From: an uncultured Eubacteriales bacterium
GTDB lineage: Bacteria; Bacillota; Clostridia; Monoglobales; Monoglobaceae
DNA: 5,660 bases
NCBI GenBank assembly: GCA_958346135.1
Contig: CATVQN010000090.1
Coordinates: 1 to 5,660, forward strand
Direction of reading: 5' to 3'
The notes beneath the pieces were generated by a model. That model saw only the letters and a list, made by a program, of their open reading frames with translations. It searched no databases and was not told where the DNA came from. Made by a program: the position numbers and the translations under genes. Numbering within the stretch: position 1 is the stretch's first letter; each line of letters starts with the position of its first letter. Below are positions 1 through 5,660 of the stretch, in pieces.

Positions 1-2113
1 GCGTGAGTTTTTCTGTACCCTCTTTCTTTGCCTTTTTTACAGCTTCGGACTTATTAATAATGGTTTTTATATCCTCGTTCAGACTGCGGAACCCTTCAAT
101 TTTCATCAGAGCATCCATCGCCGCCGGATTTGCCATCAAGCGGGAGAGGGTATCGTTATCTACATTGACAAGCAGCGCACTTTCCCAGCGTTTGGCAAGC
201 AGGGTAGCAGATGTGCCTGCCATAGCGATGTCCAGAACCTCGCCTGCATCAATCTGCCGCATGGTGCTGCCATCATAGGCAATGACCGGAAGAAAATTGA
301 TAAACTCCGCCACCTTCTTTTCCGGGTTGCCTTCATCAATGTTCAAACGGCAGCTGTAATCGGAAATCTGCTTGAGCGCTCGGTCAAGAGCAAAGTCAAA
401 TACATAACATTCCTTTTTGACAATTTCCTTTTTACCGCCGTCTGTCGTGATCTCCCACGGACTCTGCACCCGGAACGCTGCCTGAAAATAGGTTTCAGGG
501 CTGGACAGATTGCGCAACATAAAAATGCCTGTCCATGGCTTGACTGTAACACCCGTTGTCAGCTTGCCACAGGAGAGGGTGATCGTTTTGCTCTCCAATG
601 GATCACGCATGGATTTTTGCACCGGCTCCAGAGCCGCTGCACCAATTCCGGCTCCTGTACCTGCACAGACATTGATGGTGTAATCATGATAGAACGTATT
701 CTGCTTCTGCATCAGCAGATTTTTCATCGCATAGCAGGAAGCCACATTGGGCAGAAACCAGAGCGTATGCTGCAACACATTCAGCAGACGAACATCGGCA
801 TACGGCATGGCGGGTTTCTTAGCTCCCAGCTTCAAATCATCCACACTGGTTTCCAGATAAGCACCCCGAATCAGATCCAGCCACTTCTGCACCTCGTTTT
901 CATAGACGAAGCGAGCGTCCGCACCTTTGCCTTTGGCAGAGAAAAATACATTCAGGTCAAACTCGTTGAATTCGCCCTGCATAGCAATCTGACGGATGCT
1001 GTCCGGGATGCGGTAAGTCATCATCACCATGCGGGGCAGTGCGGCATAGGGATTTCTGCCTCCCTGCCAGTTTTCCTTTGCCCGCTGTTCATCCGAGTAT
1101 GTCCAGTTGTAAATCTGATCCTCGATAAATTCACCAGAATTTAGCGCCCGAAACGGCGTACCGGACAGATACAGATAATACATGGTTGTGATAGGGAGGA
1201 ACGTTTCATCGTAGGCGTTGCCACGGTCATACTTATCCATATCCTCACTGTCGTAGCTGTCCTCGTCCTCCTGCTCAAACAGCTTTTTGGCTGTATCTTT
1301 CCATGCTCCGAAGTGGTACTCATCAAAGATAACCAAATCCCAGTTGGTGGAATGTACCCACTCGTTTTTTGCCTTGATGCCGCCGGTTTCCTTATTTACG
1401 CCCAGATAGTCCTGAAAAGAGCCAAAGCAGACGATAGGGCGGGACTTGTCCGCTGTTTCATAGGTCAATTTTGTGTTGCGGCTGATAAACTGCCAGCCTT
1501 CAAAATCAATGTGGCTGTTCAAGTCCTCCTGCCACGCACTGACGACAGCCGGCTTGAAGGTCAGAATCAGAATCTTCTTGAACCCCATTCGTTTTGCCAA
1601 CTGATAAGATGCAAAGGTTTTGCCGAATCGCATTTTGCAGTTCCACAAAAACTTGGGGTAGCGTGTAGAGTCCTCCTCATAAGCACTCTGAAAATAAGCG
1701 GCGGTTTTGTCCACGGCTTCCTGCTGTTCCGGGCGCATAGAGAAGCTGTTGACTCGATTCTCCACATTGGCAGTATGGTTTTTGACGGCCAGCACAGCCG
1801 CCCGGACATCGTCTACGGTACAGCGAAACCATTCGCCGCCCATGCCGGCAATCTGTTTGCGTTTCAAGATACGGTGAACATCATGGTCAGTGAACGAGGA
1901 ACCATCTGAATACATAGCACTTTCCCGGTAGACAATACGATAGGGAACGCTGCCGTCCGGTCGTTTGGTGGGGTACTGCTGGGCAACACGCTTGTCCACA
2001 TCAATGGCGGTATAGCCCACCTTCAAAAGCCCTTGATACTGCGGGTTGGTGTCCTCGTAGGCGTAAATCATCGGGTGGGCATTAGGACGCTGCGGGAAGA
2101 AATCAGTTGCCAT
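1..2113 (-). CDS. GIY-YIG nuclease / superfamily 2 helicase fusion, 3' end outside window
   Basis: I translated this frame by hand: it stays open for 704 codons from the ATG at 2113 to the left edge, so the C-terminus is missing. Residues 15-97 look like a T5orf172/MUG113-type GIY-YIG nuclease: IYAY at 16-19, LKVGYT at 30-35, Arg42 in DKRV, His80 in DHDVHRIL, and Glu94 in GGEWF as the probable metal ligand. A superfamily 2 ATPase follows: RPEQQEAV near 127-134, Walker A KMRFGKT at 160-166, DEYH at 264-267, SGTP at 317-320, and the motif VI-like QAAFRVQ at 544-550. By family this would be an ATP-driven translocase with an attached DNA nuclease, the restriction-like effector of the operon. The start overlaps the end of the methyltransferase gene by 11 bases, implying coupled translation. 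Helicase and nuclease calls are firm; the restriction role is inferred. Confidence 0.88.
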   Translation of the reverse strand, partial: MATDFFPQRPNAHPMIYAYEDTNPQYQGLLKVGYTAIDVDKRVAQQYPTKRPDGSVPYRIVYRESAMYSDGSSFTDHDVHRILKRKQIAGMGGEWFRCTVDDVRAAVLAVKNHTANVENRVNSFSMRPEQQEAVDKTAAYFQSAYEEDSTRYPKFLWNCKMRFGKTFASYQLAKRMGFKKILILTFKPAVVSAWQEDLNSHIDFEGWQFISRNTKLTYETADKSRPIVCFGSFQDYLGVNKETGGIKAKNEWVHSTNWDLVIFDEYHFGAWKDTAKKLFEQEDEDSYDSEDMDKYDRGNAYDETFLPITTMYYLYLSGTPFRALNSGEFIEDQIYNWTYSDEQRAKENWQGGRNPYAALPRMVMMTYRIPDSIRQIAMQGEFNEFDLNVFFSAKGKGADARFVYENEVQKWLDLIRGAYLETSVDDLKLGAKKPAMPYADVRLLNVLQHTLWFLPNVASCYAMKNLLMQKQNTFYHDYTINVCAGTGAGIGAAALEPVQKSMRDPLESKTITLSCGKLTTGVTVKPWTGIFMLRNLSSPETYFQAAFRVQSPWEITTDGGKKEIVKKECYVFDFALDRALKQISDYSCRLNIDEGNPEKKVAEFINFLPVIAYDGSTMRQIDAGEVLDIAMAGTSATLLAKRWESALLVNVDNDTLSRLMANPAAMDALMKIEGFRSLNEDIKTIINKSEAVKKAKKEGTEKLT

Positions 2114-3656
2114 TGTCATCACCGCCTAACTCCATGGGCTTAATCATGGACTCGATAAAGGCAATCTCATCATCTGTTAATCCGTATTTTTCGTAAAGTT
2201 CCTCATCTGTCCATGATTTTGAAAAATCCTGTTGAGGAACCAATTGGTAAACGCCTTTTGCCGCATTTTGCGAATTTTTTTTGAGCAATACTAAAAATCT
2301 AAAAAATCTGGTTGCAATATATGACATTACATTGATGCATTCATTTTTATCTCTAAAAGGGCCAATTACCAAATAACTTTCATTGCACACAGTGTTCGGA
2401 GCTCCGTAAAATGGCTTCGGAAGGATTGGATGTGGAAAAGAATCGCTACCACTTCCTGCTTTTGCAATATACACTTTGTGCCAAGGAATCATGTCATGCC
2501 CTTTAGTAATTTTAGAATATGGTACAAATGCCGTACTTCCTTGTACCTCACGATCATTTCCACTTACATAAATCATCAAGTCATCATCTGACAATTTTGA
2601 TCTATTTCCTTTATAGGTATTAGGTATCCCAAACGGTAATCTTGTACTAATCAACGACTCCATTGACTTTTCTGTTTTACTCATAACTTTGTGGAGAATA
2701 TCAACCGCTTCATTATATCGAATAAAAGTCTCACATCCTTCTTCCAATAACGGACGAATAGTGGGTTCAAACACAGTATTTCCTTTGTGTGAATACACCT
2801 CACAATCGCCGTAGTTATCTCTTTCCCATAAGAAATAAGACACGCCACCTTTTATTTGTACTCCTGCAAAACAATCTGATGCTTCCGGAAAATCATGAAT
2901 TATCCTGATTCTTTTATCATGAAGCATCTCATCTCGAAATTCATCCAATCCTTTTCCACCAGTAAACCATCTGGAAGGTGTAATCATTGCCATATATTTG
3001 GGTTTAAGCTTTTTTGCTTGACTAACAAATAATTGGTAAATTGGTTTTGCACTTGCTCCATTTCCACCTCCATCGCTCAACTGATACGGCGGATTGCCGA
3101 TTATTACATCAAATTTCATCTTGAATATTTCCTCCGGTTTGATCGTATGTATCCACTCATAGGCATGGGTTTCCAGCTCGTCCCCTCGCTCATATTCACT
3201 TTCAGATGCACCGCAGAACAGGCACTTGCCGTTCTGCCATCGGTGCGGTATCCGCTTGTATCGGATGTTGCCGCTGGTGTCCTCAAAAAGCGCGATGGAA
3301 TACTTGCTGTTGGGATATTTGGAACAATACACACTTCTCCGGGAGAGAAGGCTGGTCAGCTCGGTGATTGCGATGCCATACAGCTGCTTGTGAAAAATAT
3401 GGTCGATACGTTCCTGTAAATCCGGGATTTCCTCTTTCAAGCCCTCAATCAGGCGTTTGGCAATTTCCCGCAGGAACACCCCGGACTTACAGGCCGGGTC
3501 GAGAAATGTTGCACTGCTGTCATGCCACAGTTCTTCCGGCAGCATATCCAGCATTCGGTTTGCCACCTCCGGCGGCGTGAACACCTCATCGTTGGACAAA
3601 TTCGCCAGACAGGTGAGGATATCCGGGTTATACATATTGCTGTAAAAATCACTCAT
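2103..3656 (-). CDS. Eco57I-like DNA adenine methyltransferase with specificity region
   Basis: This 517-residue protein probably methylates adenine N6 in DNA and supplies target recognition. Visible motifs are a motif X-like EVFTPPEVANRML (24-36), motif I FLDPACKSGVF (51-61), motif IV NPPY (188-191) after KFDVIIG, then TPSRWF (226-231) and KGGVSYFLWER (269-279), which are typical of Eco57I/TaqI-like enzymes. The remainder to about residue 480 should hold the target recognition domain. Two SAM-site positions look altered: Lys replaces the first Gly of the usual DPACGSG, and YGIAI (93-97) has Ala where the neighbouring protein has Asp. A CxxC (145, 148) with His164 and His170 lies before NPPY and may bind zinc. 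The gene overlaps the upstream gene by 8 bases and the helicase gene by 11. Codons from about NPPY onward are much more AT-rich than the N-terminal part. Confidence 0.9.
   Translation of the reverse strand: MSDFYSNMYNPDILTCLANLSNDEVFTPPEVANRMLDMLPEELWHDSSATFLDPACKSGVFLREIAKRLIEGLKEEIPDLQERIDHIFHKQLYGIAITELTSLLSRRSVYCSKYPNSKYSIALFEDTSGNIRYKRIPHRWQNGKCLFCGASESEYERGDELETHAYEWIHTIKPEEIFKMKFDVIIGNPPYQLSDGGGNGASAKPIYQLFVSQAKKLKPKYMAMITPSRWFTGGKGLDEFRDEMLHDKRIRIIHDFPEASDCFAGVQIKGGVSYFLWERDNYGDCEVYSHKGNTVFEPTIRPLLEEGCETFIRYNEAVDILHKVMSKTEKSMESLISTRLPFGIPNTYKGNRSKLSDDDLMIYVSGNDREVQGSTAFVPYSKITKGHDMIPWHKVYIAKAGSGSDSFPHPILPKPFYGAPNTVCNESYLVIGPFRDKNECINVMSYIATRFFRFLVLLKKNSQNAAKGVYQLVPQQDFSKSWTDEELYEKYGLTDDEIAFIESMIKPMELGGDDNGN
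2160..3095 (-). other. AT-rich specificity segment inside the methyltransferase gene
   Basis: Hand counts per 60-base line give 16/60 GC at 2281-2340, 20/60 at 2641-2700 and 20/60 at 3001-3060. By contrast 3181-3240 has 32/60 and 3481-3540 has 35/60. The change occurs close to the NPPY codons (3084-3095) and reverses near the last 40 or so codons. The segment encodes the post-NPPY motifs and the presumed target recognition domain. It looks like a cassette of different origin within an otherwise uniform operon; the edges are approximate. Confidence 0.6.
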
Positions 3657-4308
3657 AATCCTGCACCCTTCTGTAATCGGTCAGCGGATATTCCTTGATG
3701 GGCGATGGGATAAATGCCTGAACTTCTTCGTCATACTCCCAGCCGATCATGAAAATATTCATCTGCTCCTCGTGTCCGTTCAGAAGCTCATCGAGTGCAA
3801 AATCACGACGTTTCATCTGATTGCCAGTAACAAGGCTCCACTCTGCAAAAACGATAGGAGAACCGTCTGCCTGGAGCATGGTGAGCGCATCTCCGCACAG
3901 GATATTTTTGCGCAGGATAAACCGTACCGCTTCCCGGCACTGTTCATTTGCCTGAGATTTGGCATTGGCGGTATATTCTTTGTCCCAGATGTCAAATAGC
4001 CGTTGGCGGCATTCCTCTGCGTTATCCTCCAAAATGTCAACTCCGTACAGGCTGGTTATTGCCAATACTGAGTACCGTTCATAATCAAAAGGGCTTTTAC
4101 CATAACGGCTTTTTACCACTGCCAGCTTTCGGCTAAGAACTTCCGCAAGAAAATTCCCATTTCCGCAGGCTGGCTCCAAAAATCGGCTTTCAATCCGCTC
4201 TGTTTCCTGTTTTACAAGGTCGCACATGGCTTTTACCTCACGCTCGGCAGTGAATACCTCGCCGTGGTCCGCCACACGCTGCCTTGACTTTACCTGTTGT
4301 TCTGCCAT
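3649..4308 (-). CDS. SAM-binding methyltransferase-fold protein lacking the NPPY motif (restriction-modification M-like subunit)
   Basis: The 219-residue product resembles the N-terminal half of an N6-adenine DNA methyltransferase. It has a motif X-like GEVFTAEREV (16-25), intact motif I FLEPACGNGNF (43-53), an acidic motif II in LYGVDILEDN (Asp91) and a motif III-like LCGDAL (137-142). Where NPPY would follow, the sequence reads IVFAEWSLVTGN (152-163), so the catalytic motif is absent; no frameshift is evident, because the frame ends cleanly 8 bases into the next gene. I chose the ATG at 4308 because GAGGTG lies 7 bases upstream; in-frame ATGs at 4323 and 4353 have no comparable site. It is the first gene of the operon and probably partners the downstream methyltransferase, as a SAM-binding or structural subunit. 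I recall similar short proteins in gut clostridia, but could not check. Confidence 0.82.
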   Translation of the reverse strand: MAEQQVKSRQRVADHGEVFTAEREVKAMCDLVKQETERIESRFLEPACGNGNFLAEVLSRKLAVVKSRYGKSPFDYERYSVLAITSLYGVDILEDNAEECRQRLFDIWDKEYTANAKSQANEQCREAVRFILRKNILCGDALTMLQADGSPIVFAEWSLVTGNQMKRRDFALDELLNGHEEQMNIFMIGWEYDEEVQAFIPSPIKEYPLTDYRRVQDYE

Positions 4309-4315
4309 TTCCCTA

Positions 4316-4321
4316 CACCTC
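4316..4321 (-). promoter_or_regulatory. Ribosome binding site deciding the start of the first operon gene
   Basis: The minus strand reads GAGGTG, then 7 bases, then the ATG at 4308. The two upstream in-frame ATGs (4323, 4353) lack such a site, so this fixes the start and shortens the longest frame by 15 residues. Confidence 0.6.
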
Positions 4322-4350
4322 ATATATCCATGCACTCGCCGAAAGGCAAC

Positions 4351-4382
4351 CACCTACAAGATGGTGTACCTTTTCGCAGGTG
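4351..4382 (-). repeat. Hairpin-forming inverted-repeat unit, operon-proximal copy
   Basis: In minus-strand orientation this is a 9-bp stem, CACCTGCGA with TTGTAGGTG, around the 14-base loop AAAGGTACACCATC. Two of the nine pairs are G-T, which pair only in RNA made from the minus strand. The core at 4355-4373 is an inverted copy of 4497-4515 with 17 of 19 bases identical. It ends 42 bases before the start codon of the first operon gene, so it lies in the leader or promoter region. Confidence 0.75.
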
Positions 4383-4496
4383 CATTTTCGGGTGTTTGGG
4401 AAGAAGCAAAAGAGCTTTTGTTCACAGGTTTTGTCTAGAAAAAACCGGTGTTCTGTGGTATCATTTTCTTATAGCTAAAAAACAGGCATTTTACAG
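4374..4496. other. Segment enclosed by the inverted repeats, possible invertible promoter segment
   Basis: These 123 bases lie between the two 19-bp inverted copies and contain no convincing gene. On the minus strand they hold a TATAAG box, a run of six T after CCTG, and a short palindrome (ACCGGT). If a recombinase acted at the flanking copies, this segment would flip and the promoter-like box would point away from the operon. That behaviour is inferred only from the layout. Confidence 0.35.
4468..4496 (-). promoter_or_regulatory. Candidate promoter for the three-gene operon
   Basis: The minus strand has TATAAG (4468-4473), five of six matches to the sigma-70/A -10 consensus, with a weak CTGTAA (4491-4496) 17 bases upstream as -35. 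The -35 candidate overlaps one stem arm of the distal hairpin. The match is modest and other starts are possible. Confidence 0.3.
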
Positions 4497-4518
4497 AAAG
4501 GTACACAATCCTGTAAAA
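4489..4518 (+). repeat. Hairpin-forming inverted-repeat unit, recombinase-proximal copy
   Basis: A perfect 8-bp inverted repeat, TTTTACAG with CTGTAAAA, surrounds the 14-base loop AAAGGTACACAATC. The core 4497-4515 matches the other unit in inverted orientation, and the loops differ at one base of 14 while the stems differ almost completely. It begins 8 bases beyond the stop codon of the recombinase gene, so it could also act as a weak terminator: a run of six T follows slightly further on in the direction of transcription. Confidence 0.75.
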
Positions 4519-4526
4519 ACACCTGC

Positions 4527-5135
4527 TTACAATAACTTGGCTTTTTCGTAAATCTCCGCACGATAGCGGAAGGTGGAAAGCGGTATCCCGCACAGCTTTG
4601 CAGCGGCTGTGCCGGTGATTTTGCCGTTTTTCCATTGTTGGTACAAATGATGGAAGTTTTCTGGTAAAGGCGCTGGTGGTCTGCCGAAGCGGACACCTCT
4701 TGCTTTGGCAGCGGCAATTCCTTCAGCCTGACGCTGCCGGATATTGGAGCGTTCGTTTTCTGCCACAAAGGACAGCACTTGCAGGACAATATCGCTCAGA
4801 AATGTGCCCATCAGGTCTTTTCCTCGCCGTGTGTCCAACAGGGGCATATCCAGTACCACAATATCAATCCCTTTTTCTTTGGTCAAAATCCGCCATTGCT
4901 CCAGAATTTCAGAATAGTTGCGCCCCAGACGGTCGATGCTTTTGATATAGAGCAGATCGTCTTTTTTCAGTTTCCGTACCATTTTTCGGTACTGAGGGCG
5001 TTCAAAATCCTTGCCCGACTGCTTATCTATAAACAGATTTTTCGCCGGGATAGAAAGTTCTTTCAAGGCAAGAATCTGCCTGTCCTCATTCTGTTCTCTG
5101 GTGCTGACACGGATATAACCATATAAATTACCCAT
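4527..5135 (-). CDS. Small serine recombinase, resolvase/invertase family
   Basis: The 202-residue product is a site-specific recombinase that cuts DNA through a serine-phosphate bond. The catalytic domain opens with YGYIRVST (5-12, nucleophile Ser11); SGKDFERPQY (40-49) and SIDRLGRN (66-73, with catalytic Arg69 and Arg72) follow. After the long helix region (VLSFVAENERSNIRQRQ), a short linker ARGVRFGRPP leads to a C-terminal helix-turn-helix with GTAAAKLCGIPLSTFRYR. Length and order match resolvases and DNA invertases such as the Tn3 resolvase and Hin types, not the large integrase-like serine recombinases. The ATG at 5135 is chosen because AAAGGAG lies 9 bases upstream; the longer frame from 5186 would add 17 residues unlike the family N-terminus. 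It stands alone between a terminator and an inverted-repeat region; whether it resolves or inverts cannot be told from the protein. Confidence 0.92.
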   Translation of the reverse strand: MGNLYGYIRVSTREQNEDRQILALKELSIPAKNLFIDKQSGKDFERPQYRKMVRKLKKDDLLYIKSIDRLGRNYSEILEQWRILTKEKGIDIVVLDMPLLDTRRGKDLMGTFLSDIVLQVLSFVAENERSNIRQRQAEGIAAAKARGVRFGRPPAPLPENFHHLYQQWKNGKITGTAAAKLCGIPLSTFRYRAEIYEKAKLL

Positions 5136-5144
5136 TGTTTTTCT

Positions 5145-5151
5145 CTCCTTT
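5145..5151 (-). promoter_or_regulatory. Ribosome binding site of the serine recombinase
   Basis: The minus strand reads AAAGGAG, followed by 9 bases and the ATG at 5135. This is close to the ideal Shine-Dalgarno sequence and rules against the longer reading from 5186. Confidence 0.75.
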
Positions 5152-5161
5152 CTCCCGACCG

Positions 5162-5175
5162 GGGAAACAGTTCCC
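5162..5175. promoter_or_regulatory. Short dyad in the recombinase 5' leader
   Basis: GGGAA and TTCCC flank the 4-base centre ACAG, between the promoter-like box and the ribosome binding site. It could be an operator half-site pair or a small hairpin in the leader, but five-base arms also occur by chance. Confidence 0.2.
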
Positions 5176-5193
5176 AAATCGGACATTTTTCAT

Positions 5194-5199
5194 CTTATA
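5194..5199 (-). promoter_or_regulatory. Candidate -10 box of the recombinase gene
   Basis: TATAAG on the minus strand lies 58 bases before the start codon and downstream of the terminator, where a promoter is needed because the terminator isolates the gene. No good -35 hexamer is seen at the usual spacing (CAGGAG at 17 bases). Confidence 0.25.
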
Positions 5200-5237
5200 T
5201 GGTACAGGATACTTGACTCCTGAAAAAACAGACTGTG

Positions 5238-5265
5238 AAAATGCCGGGTGCAGACCCGGCATTTT
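5238..5265 (-). terminator. Strong hairpin terminator after the small gene
   Basis: AAAATGCCGGGT and ACCCGGCATTTT form a perfect 12-bp stem around the 4-base loop GCAG. The stem is GC-rich in its inner part and ends in A/T tracts on both sides, so it could work in either direction. It lies 19 bases past the stop codon of the small upstream gene and separates it from the recombinase gene. Confidence 0.88.
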
Positions 5266-5284
5266 GCAGTCATTTGCCCTGTAA

Positions 5285-5590
5285 TCAGGCGCTTTCCTTC
5301 TCTGTACGCAAAACCTGAAGTCCGTGCTGTTTGGCGTATTCTCTGGCAGCAGCCCGCCGTTCTTCGCTGTACGGCGGAACCAGACGGATGGACAAGCGGG
5401 ACTTATCAATCATATAGGTCACGCTGCCCTCAGTGGTGCTGCGCTCCAACTGGCACAACCGGGGATACTTTCGACTAAACTCGGCCAACCTGCGCTTCAG
5501 ATCGGCATTGAAGGTGTAAATGCTGGCGGTATTTTCTGCTTCGTTCCAGTTGATAATGGTTTCTTTCTCATACTTAGACAGCTTCATCAT
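5285..5590 (-). CDS. Small conserved-looking protein of unknown function
   Basis: This encodes about 101 residues, starting MMKLSKYEKETIINWNEAE. I assign no function. The product is hydrophilic and rich in Arg, Lys and Glu, with no signal peptide, membrane segment or cysteine pair; a basic middle (NADLKRRLAEFSRKYP) precedes a beta-rich part (GSVTYMIDKSRLSIRLVPP) and a charged helical tail (SEERRAAAREYAKQHG). I recall similar small proteins from mobile elements of clostridia, but this is memory, not a search. The ATG at 5590 is chosen because AGGAGAGG ends 6 bases before it; the next codon (5587) is also ATG and could be the true start. The longer frame from 5614 would place that ribosome binding site inside the gene. 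A strong terminator follows, so it is transcribed separately from the recombinase. Confidence 0.75.
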   Translation of the reverse strand: MMKLSKYEKETIINWNEAENTASIYTFNADLKRRLAEFSRKYPRLCQLERSTTEGSVTYMIDKSRLSIRLVPPYSEERRAAAREYAKQHGLQVLRTEKESA

Positions 5591-5596
5591 AAAAAT

Positions 5597-5604
5597 CCTC
5601 TCCT
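5597..5604 (-). promoter_or_regulatory. Ribosome binding site of the small gene
   Basis: AGGAGAGG on the minus strand ends 6 bases before the tandem ATG codons at 5590 and 5587. Its position inside the longer reading from 5614 is the reason for preferring the shorter protein. Confidence 0.6.
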
Positions 5605-5660
5605 CATAATCCATTTCAAGGTTATGCTTGTTTCTCTTTTTCGTTCTAGTGGGAATTGCC

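Noticed and set aside
617..1909. Plus-strand open frames of 175 and 198 codons within 617-1144 and 1313-1909
   Set aside because: They lie opposite the continuous nuclease-helicase frame, whose motifs are unmistakable. No ribosome binding sites or family features support them.
3649..4308. The short methyltransferase-fold gene as a frameshifted pseudogene of a full methyltransferase
   Set aside because: The region after motif III reads as ordered protein, the stop overlaps the next start in a tidy coupled arrangement, and the downstream gene has its own motif X and motif I, so it is not the missing second half.
4309..4526. CRISPR array
   Set aside because: There are only two copies of the repeat, and they are inverted rather than direct, with no spacer-repeat periodicity.
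4226..4551. Plus-strand open frames across the recombinase-operon gap
   Set aside because: They overlap the start of the first operon gene and the inverted repeats, their composition is unlike a protein, and no convincing ribosome binding site is seen.
5200..5215. A third copy of the repeat, GGTACAGGATAC, near the recombinase promoter
   Set aside because: Only GGTACA and a displaced ATCCTGTA-like stretch match the 19-bp core, and no hairpin surrounds it. The similarity is too short to count.

Overview
All genes in this window lie on the minus strand. Moderate GC (about 50% or more in most genes), strong AGGAG-type ribosome binding sites and the protein families suggest an accessory region of a Bacillota genome, most likely a gut clostridium. 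This is inferred from style; no ribosomal or housekeeping marker is present. Reading in the direction of transcription (high to low coordinates), the window starts with a small conserved-looking gene of unknown function (5285-5590). It is closed by a very clear hairpin terminator (5238-5265). A small serine recombinase of the resolvase/invertase family follows (4527-5135).

Next comes a 218-base gap (4309-4526). It holds two inverted copies of a 19-bp sequence (17 of 19 identical), each inside its own hairpin and sharing a nearly identical 14-base loop. The copies enclose 123 bp that include a promoter-like -10 box. An inverted-repeat pair beside a site-specific recombinase and ahead of a restriction-modification-like operon could be an invertible switch. 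A pair of structured RNA leader elements is the main alternative.

The rest is one tightly overlapping operon of three genes: a 219-residue SAM-fold protein with adenine-methyltransferase motif I but no NPPY (3649-4308), a 517-residue Eco57I-like DNA adenine methyltransferase with NPPY and a specificity region (2103-3656), and a large protein that runs off the left edge (1-2113) with an N-terminal GIY-YIG (T5orf172-type) nuclease domain followed by a superfamily 2 helicase. Start and stop codons overlap by 8 and 11 bases, so the three products are probably made together and act together. The parts match a restriction-modification or related DNA-defence system in which modification and specificity, translocation and cleavage sit on separate subunits.

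Two features stand out inside the operon. The two methyltransferase-fold proteins have complementary losses: the short one keeps the SAM motifs but lacks the catalytic motif, while the long one has NPPY but altered SAM motifs. The recognition half of the long methyltransferase is markedly AT-rich (27-33% GC in sampled 60-base lines) between GC-richer flanks (53-58% on the upstream side), which suggests exchange of a specificity cassette.
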